From the NCBI RefSeq assembly GCF_016031625.1, contig NZ_JACCHP010000008.1, forward strand, positions 1 to 64,000: a stretch of 64,000 nt of DNA, written 5' to 3'. A model generated the notes under the pieces. The model was not told where the DNA came from, ran no database searches, and was given only the letters and a program-made list of their open reading frames with translations. The translations under genes and the position numbers were made by a program. Source of the DNA: Bradyrhizobium agreste (GTDB lineage: Bacteria; Pseudomonadota; Alphaproteobacteria; Rhizobiales; Xanthobacteraceae). Position 1 is the first letter of the stretch, and every line of letters begins with the position of its first letter. Positions 1-8,630 of the stretch are shown in pieces.

Positions 1-2
1 CG

Positions 3-1880
3 CATGCGACGCTGCCTCCAGCCTTGCTTCAGGGAAGCCAGAAGCTGGAAGGCTTGGGATCGCAAGTTCTCATTCTTGCTGGAGAGCTGCCGAAGGCAGA
101 ACTCATCCGGAGTCTGGCTCCAGCATCCATTGTCAATGCTTATGGACCTACCGAAGCAACAGTTTGTGCGGCGACCTGGAGTTGCCCCGATGAATTTGAT
201 GGGGCCATTGTCCCGATTGGCCGCCCGATTGCGAACACGCGGGTGTATCTGCTTGACGGTCATGGCGCGCCCGTCCCGTTTGGCGCGGTGGGAGAGCTCT
301 ACGTTGGCGGGGCGGGGGTGGCGCGCGGCTATCTGAACCGGCCGGAGCTGACCGCGGAGCGGTTCATCGCCAGTCCCTTTGTGGACGGCGACCGGCTGTA
401 CAAGACCGGCGATCTGGCGCGCTATCTGCCGGACGGCAATCTGGAGTTTTTGGGCCGCAACGACGACCAGGTGAAGATCCGCGGCTTCCGCATTGAGCCG
501 GGCGAGATCGCGGCGCGGCTTTGCGAGCACCCGTTGGTGCGCGAGGCGGTGGTGGTGGCGCAACCGGATCGGGCCGGCGAGAAGCGTCTGGTCGGCTATG
601 TGGTGTGTGCGCTTGGGGCTCAATCGGAGGAGCTGGATGGCGCTGACCTTGCCGGCGCGTTGCGGGCGCATGTGGCAGCGCGGCTGCCGGACTACATGGT
701 GCCGGCAGCGTTCGTGCGGCTGGCGGCGCTGCCCTTGACGGTGAACGGCAAGCTCGACCGCAAGGCCCTGCCGGCGCCTGCGGATGAGGCGTATGCGCGT
801 TCCGCCTATGAGGCGCCGCAAGGCGAGATCGAGACGGCGCTGGCCGAGATCTGGGCGGAGCTGCTCGGTGTTGAGCGGGTCGGACGCCACGACGACTTCT
901 TCGAACTGGGCGGGCACTCACTGCTGGCGGTGCGGCTTCTCAGTCGAGCGCTCGATGCCGGGTTCAAGTTTACCGCCGCCGATCTCTTCCAAGCTCCTGT
1001 TCTGAAGGAACTTGCATTGAAGGTTCATTTGGAGCCACAGCCCAGTAGTCCGGGAGTGATTTGTGTTCGCGCAACCGGATCGCAGCCGCCGCTGTTCTTT
1101 GTTCCCACAGGCTTAGGTGATTGTTCCTATATCCTCAACTTGGTGGAGGAAATGGACGCAGACTGTCCAATCTATGGTCTACCGTGGCCTTCGTTCAGTG
1201 AAGTTTGCTCACCAACACTTGAAGCGATAGCCTCGCAAGTAATTCCGGCGATCCGCAAGATCCAGTCCCATGGTCCATATCGATTTGCTGGATACTCATC
1301 AGGCGGAATATTGGCTTACGCCATAGCCGAGCACTTACTGAGCCTCAGTGAAACTGTCTCATTTATGGCGTTCATTGATGTTACGTTACCCGCAAAGCCA
1401 GCCGGCATGACCCCCACCCAGATGGTATCCGAAGTGGTGCTGGAAACTCTTGAATCCCTAGAGGACGAGCACTTCAAACTATTGAAGCGCTTTGCAGAGC
1501 ACAGTTCAATTCCTCGGCTACTTGAGAAGGCTCAACAAATAGGAGCTATACCTCCGGATCACAATGACGCTTTGATGTACGAAAGAATTGAGCAGTTTCA
1601 AAGGGCGCTGCAGCTATATCGGGCTCCGTCGCTGCCAATTGAGATACATCAGTTTTATGCGACGGTTTCTTCCGTAAGTCGCTGCGCACGACTAGACAAG
1701 CGCTCAATAGCTCCAGAGAGGAGCTCGCCGATGCGAGGCTGGGACAGGGTTTTGAGTGCAGCGGCCATTGATACCACACCGATTCCAGGCAATCACGCGA
1801 CGATAATGAACACTCCAGAAAACCGCAAAGTCCTGGCATGCTCGTTATCAAGAGTCTTAAACAGCTCACCGACGAAATGA
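3..1880 (+). CDS. Non-ribosomal peptide synthetase, C-terminal part (A-PCP-TE), 5' end outside window
   Basis: This is the last module of a peptide synthetase that activates an amino acid, carries it on a phosphopantetheine arm and releases the product. The frame is open to the left edge, so the gene starts outside the window. Seen in order: adenylation core motifs (NAYGPTEAT near nt 135-175, GELYVGG near 290, YKTGDLARYLPDG near 405, NGKLDRKALP near 745), a carrier domain with the phosphopantetheine serine in LGGHSLLA (nt 905-930), and a type I thioesterase with nucleophile motif GYSSGG (nt 1290-1310). The substrate cannot be predicted because the specificity-determining half of the adenylation domain is missing. 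Codon third positions are strongly G/C in the A and PCP part and less so in the thioesterase, which hints at domain recombination. Family assignment is firm; the product is unknown. Confidence 0.93.
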   Translation, partial: HATLPPALLQGSQKLEGLGSQVLILAGELPKAELIRSLAPASIVNAYGPTEATVCAATWSCPDEFDGAIVPIGRPIANTRVYLLDGHGAPVPFGAVGELYVGGAGVARGYLNRPELTAERFIASPFVDGDRLYKTGDLARYLPDGNLEFLGRNDDQVKIRGFRIEPGEIAARLCEHPLVREAVVVAQPDRAGEKRLVGYVVCALGAQSEELDGADLAGALRAHVAARLPDYMVPAAFVRLAALPLTVNGKLDRKALPAPADEAYARSAYEAPQGEIETALAEIWAELLGVERVGRHDDFFELGGHSLLAVRLLSRALDAGFKFTAADLFQAPVLKELALKVHLEPQPSSPGVICVRATGSQPPLFFVPTGLGDCSYILNLVEEMDADCPIYGLPWPSFSEVCSPTLEAIASQVIPAIRKIQSHGPYRFAGYSSGGILAYAIAEHLLSLSETVSFMAFIDVTLPAKPAGMTPTQMVSEVVLETLESLEDEHFKLLKRFAEHSSIPRLLEKAQQIGAIPPDHNDALMYERIEQFQRALQLYRAPSLPIEIHQFYATVSSVSRCARLDKRSIAPERSSPMRGWDRVLSAAAIDTTPIPGNHATIMNTPENRKVLACSLSRVLNSSPTK

Positions 1881-2301
1881 TCTGAGGCCGCCGGCGAACT
1901 GGACCATTTTGGTTAGATTTTTTCGCGATTTCCCCGGCCGGGAGGATCGAAGAACGATGAAGGCTCGAAGTTTTCGGGCGCCCAGAAGGCGTTCATTTTG
2001 AAGCTCCACTGGAAGTCCTTGAAGCGGAGTGCGGGTGATCGGTCTTCTCGGCCGTAGCCCGGGCCGCCGTCAGTTCGTCCGCGATCGTGGCGAGCATACG
2101 GCCTTACCTTCGTGCCATGGTTCGCGCCATCTCTTCGCAAGCCTCTCAATGATGCGCCTGCCCGCGACAATGCTCCGCGCGATAGCAGGCTGAATTATTT
2201 CGAGTCGTGATCCGCTCCGGGTCGTGTGGCCTGGCGCGATGACGCGCTCTTCGCGCCAGCTTCGGGCAAATCCAACAGCCGCGGCTAACTCAGAACTATT
2301 T
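1881..2301. other. Intergenic, no gene recognised
   Basis: This lies between the synthetase stop and the convergent endoglucanase stop. The 85-codon minus frame at 1913-2170 has no recognisable family and I do not call it. Confidence 0.5.
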
Positions 2302-3105
2302 TCAGTTCGAGGTCACGGTCCAGTCACTGAACTTGAAGTTCATTCCGCCGGGAGACGAGGTGATCTCAACGCCGTATTGGACGCTACCCACGTTTATGTC
2401 GCCGAAGTAGCCCTTCGACTTGATCCATTCCAGGATGCCTTTGATGTCCACTGTCCCGCTGTTGCGCTTCGAAATGGGCACGAGTGAGATGACGTTGTGA
2501 CCATTATTCCCTTCAAAAACGTTCCAGGTCGTCCCTCCCACCTCGACGTTAGTGTAGACCGGGATGGCCGCCCCGGAGGGATCCTGCCGATAATGATAAG
2601 AAATGGGCTTCACGTTGCCGCTACCGTCCGGGTTTCCGGTGTAGTTTGTCCAGATCATGATCTCATGCTGGTTTGAGCTGTCCCAAATATCATAGGCGGT
2701 GTCCCAGGCGCCGCCTTTAGGAACGTCCTGATTAAAGGTCGAGCTCAAGGTGTTGATTGCACTGAGCGGCTTTCCGACATGGACGGTCTCGTGCGGATAG
2801 CTCTTGATGCCACCAGTTCCTGGCTGGTTCGACCACACGCTCCACTGGTTCGCTCCATACACCGAAATGGTCTGAGGCCCGGCGCCACTGCCCCAGACGT
2901 CGTTATTCCAGGAGTAGCCATCGCGTGAAAAGTTCCCGTACGGAGCGCTCGAACTCCAAATCGGGGCCTTTGCCGGTGTAGGAGCGGCAGCCGATCGCCC
3001 AACGTCGTTCACAGCCTGCCCAAAAAGATCATCATGCTCATGTGAGTAGACGTGCCCCAGGGGGGACTCTGGCGAGCCGGCACGGTTTATCCGATCGGAA
3101 TCCAT
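2302..3105 (-). CDS. gunA2: Glycoside hydrolase family 12 endoglucanase, probable type III-secreted (GunA2-like)
   Basis: Predicted to hydrolyse beta-1,4-glucan or xyloglucan of the plant wall. The protein of 267 residues has GH12 hallmarks: NDVWG, the SVYGANQWSVWSNQPG strand, SYPHE, a catalytic nucleophile Glu in HEIMIWTNY, and the acid/base Glu in YGVEITSSPGG near the C-terminus. There is no Sec signal peptide; the N-terminus is polar, as expected for a type III substrate. I chose the ATG at 3105 because an AAGGGAG ribosome site precedes it; the open frame runs to 3204. A tts box on the same strand lies about 120 bp upstream (3227-3254). From memory, B. japonicum GunA2 is a flavonoid-inducible type III-dependent GH12 protein encoded near a polygalacturonase gene, as here. 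The family call is firm; the name rests on context. Confidence 0.88.
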   Translation of the reverse strand: MDSDRINRAGSPESPLGHVYSHEHDDLFGQAVNDVGRSAAAPTPAKAPIWSSSAPYGNFSRDGYSWNNDVWGSGAGPQTISVYGANQWSVWSNQPGTGGIKSYPHETVHVGKPLSAINTLSSTFNQDVPKGGAWDTAYDIWDSSNQHEIMIWTNYTGNPDGSGNVKPISYHYRQDPSGAAIPVYTNVEVGGTTWNVFEGNNGHNVISLVPISKRNSGTVDIKGILEWIKSKGYFGDINVGSVQYGVEITSSPGGMNFKFSDWTVTSN

Positions 3106-3226
3106 AATGCTCTCCCTTGCTCCTATCGCAACACAGCCTCTTGCCGATCCGCCCAGTGGGTGTCCTGGGTTTGTGACCAGTTCGGTCGTGGGCGGCATCG
3201 TCATCCAGAGACCGGCTTCCCAAATC

Positions 3227-3254
3227 TAAAAAGGTTGGCTTTCGAGAAGCTGAC
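3227..3254 (-). promoter_or_regulatory. tts box (TtsI-binding site) of the GH12 gene
   Basis: Read on the minus strand it begins GTCAGCTTCTCGAAAGC and matches the rhizobial tts consensus through the TCGAAAGC core and a closing CC. It faces the endoglucanase gene about 120 bp downstream. Confidence 0.85.
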
Positions 3255-3488
3255 TAGCACAAGAGTGCACGGCGCGCGCCTGGCCACTCCTTTTCCAATC
3301 CACGCATGCGACGCAAATAGAAAGATTTGCCCGAGGGTCATCGCGACCGCTCCGGGCTCATGATCCGGCGCAACCCTCGCGCCATCTGCGTTCTCAGTGA
3401 CGCGCGAATAACGCCACTCACCTCGCTTCGTGAGAACCCAGGAAGAGAGTTCCCGACGCGAATGCATCCGGTGCCGGGGCGTAGCCTA

Positions 3489-3516
3489 GTCAGCTTCTCG
3501 AAAGCTTCTCCGAATA
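3489..3516 (+). promoter_or_regulatory. tts box facing the polygalacturonase gene
   Basis: It begins GTCAGCTTCTCGAAAGCT and shares its first 17 bases with the minus-strand box at 3227-3254. It points right, 358 bp ahead of the polygalacturonase start. That is longer than usual, so a leader or an unannotated small gene may lie between. Confidence 0.85.
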
Positions 3517-3874
3517 CGGACCAACCCACTGATGTGATCCGGGACGCGCCTGTCACGCTCTTTGATCAAACATCGATGTGACGCGGCGTCGGGATTCAAG
3601 CGCAGTTGTTGATGCCGAAAATCGGGACCGGCTGGGCACTCTCTCAGTGTGAGAACGCTGAGAAGCTGTTTGGATTTTGGACAATCGCACAACGCTTCGT
3701 CTTGTTCGCGCATAGGCAAGGTGCTGCTGCACAATCGCAACGTTCAGGCCTCCTGCGTCTTATAAATGTCATCTTGCGCGGGCCAGTGACGCGCGCGGCG
3801 GCTCGATCGAGCCAGCGCTCAATACCAGATAAGGCACGCGGCAAGGATGCGCGTGACAAAGCACGAGCAGGTCA

Positions 3875-5173
3875 ATGACGAAGCGTTTTCGCAACTGGGC
3901 CCTATTATCCATACTCGCCTCCATGCTTGTCTGCCCCGCCGCAAAAGCGCAAGACCGCCGGACTATCGTCGAACCTGTTGCACCTGATACGGTCTGTGAT
4001 CGCCCTGTGCCTTCCGGCAAGAACGATACAGTAAGCCTACAGGACGCCATTGAACATTGCCCCGCTGGCGCTGCAGTTTATCTCGGGCGCGGCGAGTTTC
4101 ACTCAGGTCCACTCGAGATGAAATCGGGCGTGATCTTATGGGTCGGACGCGGTGCGACACTGATCGCCATCCCCGAACCTGCTGCTTACGACAAGGGCCT
4201 CGGACAATGTGGGCGCATTGCGGAAAAGGGCGACGGTTGCCGGCCATTCATCAGCTTTTCTAAAACGCGCGGCGGCGGCATCTACGGAGAGGGCATCATC
4301 GATGGTCAGGGCGGCGCAATGATCGGTGGCGGCGCGGAAACCTGGTGGCAACTAGCCCGCCGCGCCCAAGTCCAGGGCGGCAATCAGAACGCCCCACGCT
4401 TGATCCAGATCGATCATGCGCAGGACATCACGTTCTCTGGTGTCACTTTGCGCAACGCTGCCAATTTTCATGTCGCGATGAACCGTGTTGAAGGTGCCAC
4501 GTTTTGGGGCCTCACGATCGATTCGCCGGCGGATGCCCGCAACACCGATGGCATCGATGTTGGCGCCAGTCAGGATGTGACCATCACCCATAGCCTGATC
4601 CGTACGGGTGACGACAACGTCGCAATCAAGGCCGGCGACAATGGCTCAAGCAGCCATATCTCGATCATTGATAATTATTTCGGCTGGGGGCATGGCATGT
4701 CGATCGGCAGCGAGGTGAATTCCGGGGCCAGAGACATATTGGTGCGTAATCTGACGCTGGATGGTACGACGTCGGGCCTGCGCATCAAGAGCGATGTTAG
4801 TCGAGGCGGTCTGGTCGAGAGCGTGACCTATGAGTACGTGTGCCTGAGGGGAAACCGGTGGCCGCTGGCTTTCGATACAAAATATGATCCGCGCGCTCAA
4901 GGCACGAGGATTCCGGTCTATCGGCAAATCGTTCTCCGTCATGTGCATGGCGACACTGGTGTGCTGCTGATGCGCGGCGTAGACGAGCGACATGCTCTGG
5001 ACGTGACACTCGAAGATGTCCGATTTGCCAATTCCGCGACTTGGCAACTTGAACATGCGAAGGTCACCGCAAATCACTCTGACGTATGGCCCCCGCTGCC
5101 CGGGCGAGCTACACAACCGCTGCTCCGCGGATCGGAGGGATGTTCCAGGGCATTCCGCGACGGCAATCGGTAA
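3875..5173 (+). CDS. pgl: Polygalacturonase (GH28), exported
   Basis: An endo- or exo-polygalacturonase that cleaves alpha-1,4-galacturonan in pectin. The protein of 432 residues starts with a clear Sec signal peptide (basic MTKRFR, hydrophobic LLSILASMLV, small residues before AKAQ). The right-handed beta-helix carries the GH28 active-site motifs NTDG (near residue 224), GDDN (near 246), GHGMSIGSE (near 272) and RIKSD (near 303). The start ATG has only a weak GCAGG ribosome site. A tts box lies 358 bp upstream and a pectin methylesterase follows 220 bp downstream, so the pair could attack methylated pectin together. A Sec signal with TtsI control implies export by another route than the type III needle, or that the box serves a different transcript. 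Confidence 0.9.
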   Translation: MTKRFRNWALLSILASMLVCPAAKAQDRRTIVEPVAPDTVCDRPVPSGKNDTVSLQDAIEHCPAGAAVYLGRGEFHSGPLEMKSGVILWVGRGATLIAIPEPAAYDKGLGQCGRIAEKGDGCRPFISFSKTRGGGIYGEGIIDGQGGAMIGGGAETWWQLARRAQVQGGNQNAPRLIQIDHAQDITFSGVTLRNAANFHVAMNRVEGATFWGLTIDSPADARNTDGIDVGASQDVTITHSLIRTGDDNVAIKAGDNGSSSHISIIDNYFGWGHGMSIGSEVNSGARDILVRNLTLDGTTSGLRIKSDVSRGGLVESVTYEYVCLRGNRWPLAFDTKYDPRAQGTRIPVYRQIVLRHVHGDTGVLLMRGVDERHALDVTLEDVRFANSATWQLEHAKVTANHSDVWPPLPGRATQPLLRGSEGCSRAFRDGNR

Positions 5174-5393
5174 GCACCACACCCGGCGCCGAACACAGGT
5201 GGTGAGTTCTGCATCTGGGATCAAGAGGTGCGGACGAGGTCGGGCTCATGTCCCGAGTTGGTTGCAATTGGCTGACGGTGTTGCAGGGCCGGAAATGCCA
5301 AGGTGACGTGCAGGTTCTGATTTGGCGATGAGAATCTCGTGTCGATGCGCGGCGGCGGCGGCCATCCGGCTGAGAAACGAAGTGTAAGATCAC

Positions 5394-6434
5394 ATGCGAA
5401 TTTTCATTTCCTCCGCTGCACTTCTGGCGGGATGTTTCTGCATCCCCGCGGCGTACGCTCATCCACTGTTGGTTTCGCATGCCGGAAATGCAGACTATCA
5501 CTCCGTGCAGCAAGCCATCGACGCGTTGCCGGCGGAAGGCGGAAGTATCCGGATCGCGCCGGGCGTCTATCGCGAGAAGGTCAAAATCTCCAAATCCGGT
5601 ATTCATATCGAAGGGACTGGCAGGAAGCCGGAGGATACGGTCATTGTGTATGGCGACAGCGCGATCAATGTAGGAGGAACCGCCCGTTCGGCCACGCTGG
5701 ATGCCGCTGGCGATAACTTCCGGCTCGAGAATCTGACAATCCAGAACGACTACGCCCTCAATCCGGCCAATCCGCCTTCGCAGGCGGTAGCGCTGTCCGT
5801 TACCGGAGATAGGGACGTCATTACGCGCGTCCGCCTGCTCGGCGCCCAGGACACGCTGTTTGCCGGCAAGGGACCAAACGGCAGAATGTCACGACAATAC
5901 TTCTCGAACTGCTACATCGAAGGGCATGTCGATTTCATATTTGGTAACGCCAAGGCTTGGTTCCGGCAATGTGAGTTGCACGGCATCGCCAATCAAGCGG
6001 TCATCTATACTGCTCAGAGCAAGGCAACGCCGGACGAGGACAGTGGCTATGTTTTTGATCGTTGCAGGCTAAGTGCCGACCCTGCTGCGCGCTATATCGC
6101 ACTTGGCCGCCCCTGGCGTCCCTACGCCACCGTAGTCTTCCTGTCCGCGAAGATAGATGCCCCTGTGATCGCGGAAGGGTGGCGCGAATGGACGCCCGGT
6201 AAGACCAATATGCTGAAGACAAGCTATTATGCTGAATATAGATCCTTCGGCGTCGGGGCTAACCCCTCAGGCCGCGAGCCTCATTCTCATCAACTGACAG
6301 ATGGCGAAGCGGGGAAATGGTCGCTGAGCGTGTTCTTCGGGGGCGCCACAGATTGGCTGCCAACGAACCATCACGCTGCGACACAGAGCAACGTTCATGG
6401 CGAAGGGCTTCGACGGCGATCCTCGGATGAATGA
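5394..6434 (+). CDS. Pectin methylesterase (CE8), exported
   Basis: Removes methyl groups from homogalacturonan, which makes pectin a better substrate for the adjacent polygalacturonase. The 346 residues begin with a signal peptide (MRIFISSAALLAGCFCIPAAYA). Family motifs present: GVYREKV (near 55), QAVALSV, GAQDTLF with a catalytic Asp, EGHVDFIFGNA with the second catalytic Asp, and LGRPWRPYATVVF. The last 50 residues after the beta-helix are low in similarity to the family as I know it and may be an extension. It probably shares a transcript with the polygalacturonase; no separate tts box is seen. Confidence 0.9.
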   Translation: MRIFISSAALLAGCFCIPAAYAHPLLVSHAGNADYHSVQQAIDALPAEGGSIRIAPGVYREKVKISKSGIHIEGTGRKPEDTVIVYGDSAINVGGTARSATLDAAGDNFRLENLTIQNDYALNPANPPSQAVALSVTGDRDVITRVRLLGAQDTLFAGKGPNGRMSRQYFSNCYIEGHVDFIFGNAKAWFRQCELHGIANQAVIYTAQSKATPDEDSGYVFDRCRLSADPAARYIALGRPWRPYATVVFLSAKIDAPVIAEGWREWTPGKTNMLKTSYYAEYRSFGVGANPSGREPHSHQLTDGEAGKWSLSVFFGGATDWLPTNHHAATQSNVHGEGLRRRSSDE

Positions 6435-6739
6435 TACGAGGAGAGCCTGATTGTGATGGAAAGTCTTGTACCAGCAACCTAACTGCCGCCGGATTCGAAC
6501 CGCCAGAAGGGGGCCGGAGCGACGATCTCATCTGTTCGCCGTCCGCCCACATGCGCGCGCTCCAGCTCGCAGCCATCTTGTCCGGTTGGCGGATGAGTGC
6601 GGGCAAGCTCTACGGACCGTCACGTCAGCATCGTCATCATCGCTCGGGAACGGCTGATTTTCTTGCTCAGCGCTTTGCGCACTCCGGAGAACGAAGTGGG
6701 CTGATGCTTCGCGGCTATCTTCGTTCGGCCAGTTGGTTA

Positions 6740-7024
6740 CCGTCATATGCCGGCGGAGCCTCAAGAATGGATTTCTTGCTGCCGGAGATTGAGGGGGTCG
6801 TCAAAATAAAAATGACGCGTCCCGGTCTGACAACGAAACAGCTCGGTGAGCAGCTCATCATCGACATCGCCAAATACAAAAGACATCCAGCATGCCGGAC
6901 GCTGTTCTGCGTGGTGTACGATCCTGAAGGACGTATTACGAATCCTCGAGGGGTTGAGAACGACCTCAAGGACGAAAGCGATCAGATGTTCACGTATGTT
7001 ATGATCGTGCCGCGGAGCACGTAA
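6740..7024 (+). pseudogene. C-terminal remnant of a PD-(D/E)XK nuclease-like protein
   Basis: Only the last 85 or so codons look genuine: RMDFLLPEIEG, then VVKIKMTR, then an amphipathic helix and VYDPEGRITNPRG. This resembles the nuclease core D...(E)xK, but the position expected to be Glu before the Lys reads Lys-Ile-Lys, so catalysis is doubtful. The preceding codons in the same frame are unlike any protein I know. I read it as a decayed restriction-type gene at the edge of a defence-gene remnant region. Confidence 0.45.
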
Positions 7025-7088
7025 ACAATGTTACATAGTCATTTCAAATGGACGGCTTGATTGATGATACATGTCCTTGTGTAATATA

Positions 7089-7117
7089 TTGACATTTGCA
7101 AGGTTTTATATCATATA
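7089..7117 (+). promoter_or_regulatory. Probable sigma70-type promoter of the AbiE pair
   Basis: An AT-rich stretch with TTGACA at 7089-7094 and a TATA-like -10 (TCATAT or CATATA) 16-17 bp downstream, ending just before the AbiEi start at 7124. The composition differs sharply from the GC-rich neighbours, as is common for acquired toxin-antitoxin loci. Confidence 0.45.
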
Positions 7118-7123
7118 GGTTCC

Positions 7124-7771
7124 ATGAGAAGAGAACCAGAACGCCAAGAGGATAGGGCGATCTCGCTTCTTGAGAAGCGGGGCATGATGCGCCTTTCCGA
7201 ATTCCTAGAGGAAGGAATCACGTCAGCGACCATTTCCCGGATGGTGCAAAAAGGCGCGCTGAATCAACTCAGCCGCGGCCTTTACCAACTTCCTGACGCG
7301 CTGCTGGATGGCAACCACTCACTTGCCGTAGCCGCCAAACTCATTCCCAACGGCGTCATCTGCTACGATTCCGCGCTCGCTTTTCATGAGCTGACCGATC
7401 GCATTCCTCCCTATGTGTGGATGGCGATTGGTCCACGCGATTGGCGGCCCAAGATCACGCGCCCTCGCATTCAAATCATGCGCTTCGGGCCTAAGGAATT
7501 TGATAAGGGCGTTGAGCATCACATTATCGAAGGCGTGTCGGTGTCGATCTATACACCGGCCAAGACGATCGTCGATCTCTTCAAGAGCGGCAAGTATCCA
7601 AAAGCTTTTTACAACGCACCCGCAGGTCTCGCGCACGCGACGCAAACTATGAAAGACGCGCTCAGGCTGCGCAAGGCGACACCTTCCGAAATCGCAAAAT
7701 ACGCCGTCGAAGCCGGCATATGGGAAAAAATCGTTCAGCCGCGCCTTGAGGCGCTCACCGTGAATGCGTAA
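7124..7771 (+). CDS. Type IV toxin-antitoxin antitoxin, AbiEi family
   Basis: The antitoxin of an AbiE-type abortive-infection system. 215 residues. The N-terminal winged helix-turn-helix (residues 15-60, MMRLSEFLEEGITSATISR then SRGLYQLP) is characteristic; the C-terminal half (residues 85-215) contains the typical YTPAKTIVDLFK segment. The frame is intact. It overlaps the toxin start by 8 bp (7764-7771), the usual arrangement. AbiEi proteins normally repress their own promoter and counteract the nucleotidyltransferase toxin; here that toxin gene is broken, so only the antitoxin/repressor is left. Confidence 0.85.
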   Translation: MRREPERQEDRAISLLEKRGMMRLSEFLEEGITSATISRMVQKGALNQLSRGLYQLPDALLDGNHSLAVAAKLIPNGVICYDSALAFHELTDRIPPYVWMAIGPRDWRPKITRPRIQIMRFGPKEFDKGVEHHIIEGVSVSIYTPAKTIVDLFKSGKYPKAFYNAPAGLAHATQTMKDALRLRKATPSEIAKYAVEAGIWEKIVQPRLEALTVNA

Positions 7772-8622
7772 GCCGCTGAAAAATGTCGGGGCTTCCGTCC
7801 GTGCCCGCCTGCTCAACCTTGCGAAAGAGCGCAACGAGCCGTTCGATCTGCTGCTCACGCAATATGCGCTCGAAAGACTGCTTTACCGGCTGAGCATCAG
7901 CAAATACAAGGATAAGTTCGTCCTCAAAGTGCTATGCTGCTGCGGCACTGGCTCGATGATCCACATCGGCCAACGCGCGACCTCGCCCTGCTCGGGTTTG
8001 GCGAGAGCGATCCGCAACTGACCCTCGGTTTCTTCAAAGAGATTTGTGAAACCCAAGCTGACGCCGGCGTTACGTTCGACACCGGTACGCTGGAGGTCGA
8101 CACCGTTCGTGCTATAGCGGCTTACGCCTCAAATGCTACGCGACGATTGACGGGGCGCGTGTGCGAATTGTCATCGACATCGGCTATGGCGACGCAACCG
8201 AGCCGGGGCTAAACGAAATCGAACTCTTGCCGCTGCTCGACCAGCCAGCCCCAAAGCTACGGGCCTATCCGCCGGAGACTGTCATTGCCGAAAAATTCCA
8301 GGCGATGGTCCATCTTGGCCTTGCCAACACGCGTTTGAAGGACTTCTACGATATCTGCGTCCTCGCCCGAGCCTACGAGTTCAAGGACGATCGCCTCGCG
8401 CGCGCAATTAAAGCTACCTTCGCGCGACGAAAGACCGACATTCCAGCGGATCGACCGGATGCCCTCACCAAGGCGTATGCGGACGATCCGACCAAGGTCC
8501 AGCAATGGACAGCTTTTATCCAGGACGTTGCAGTCAATCCCGGTCCTCTTCCTGGTGTCGTCGAGACGCTCGCCACATTCCTAACGCCTCACGCAGAAAA
8601 GGCGCGGAATTTGAAAGGCTAG
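7764..8622 (+). pseudogene. AbiEii nucleotidyltransferase toxin, two frameshifts
   Basis: Three consecutive frames together spell an AbiEii-like toxin. The first part (7764 to about 7926) ends KDKFVLK, where the family continues into GAMLL. One G is missing, and translation resumes in another frame as MLLRHWLDDPHRPTRDLALLGFG (from 7934). A second indel near 8115 breaks VDTVRAI; the product resumes as SGLRLKCYATIDGARVRI and runs to 8622 with the family's PPETVIAEKFQAMV and KDFYDIC motifs. The catalytic G-S/A-x-L-R-x-D equivalent lies across the broken part. The toxin cannot be made as one chain unless frameshifting occurs. Confidence 0.82.
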
Positions 8623-8630
8623 AAGCTGCA

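Noticed and set aside
364..921. 185-codon minus-strand frame
   Set aside because: It lies opposite a clear synthetase domain in G/C-rich DNA and has an Arg/Pro-rich composition typical of antisense frames.
3570..3600. Possible fifth NolA-type operator (TGACGCGGCGTCGGGATTCAAG)
   Set aside because: The spacer would be 20 bp and the -10 box is poor. Similarity is limited to one half.
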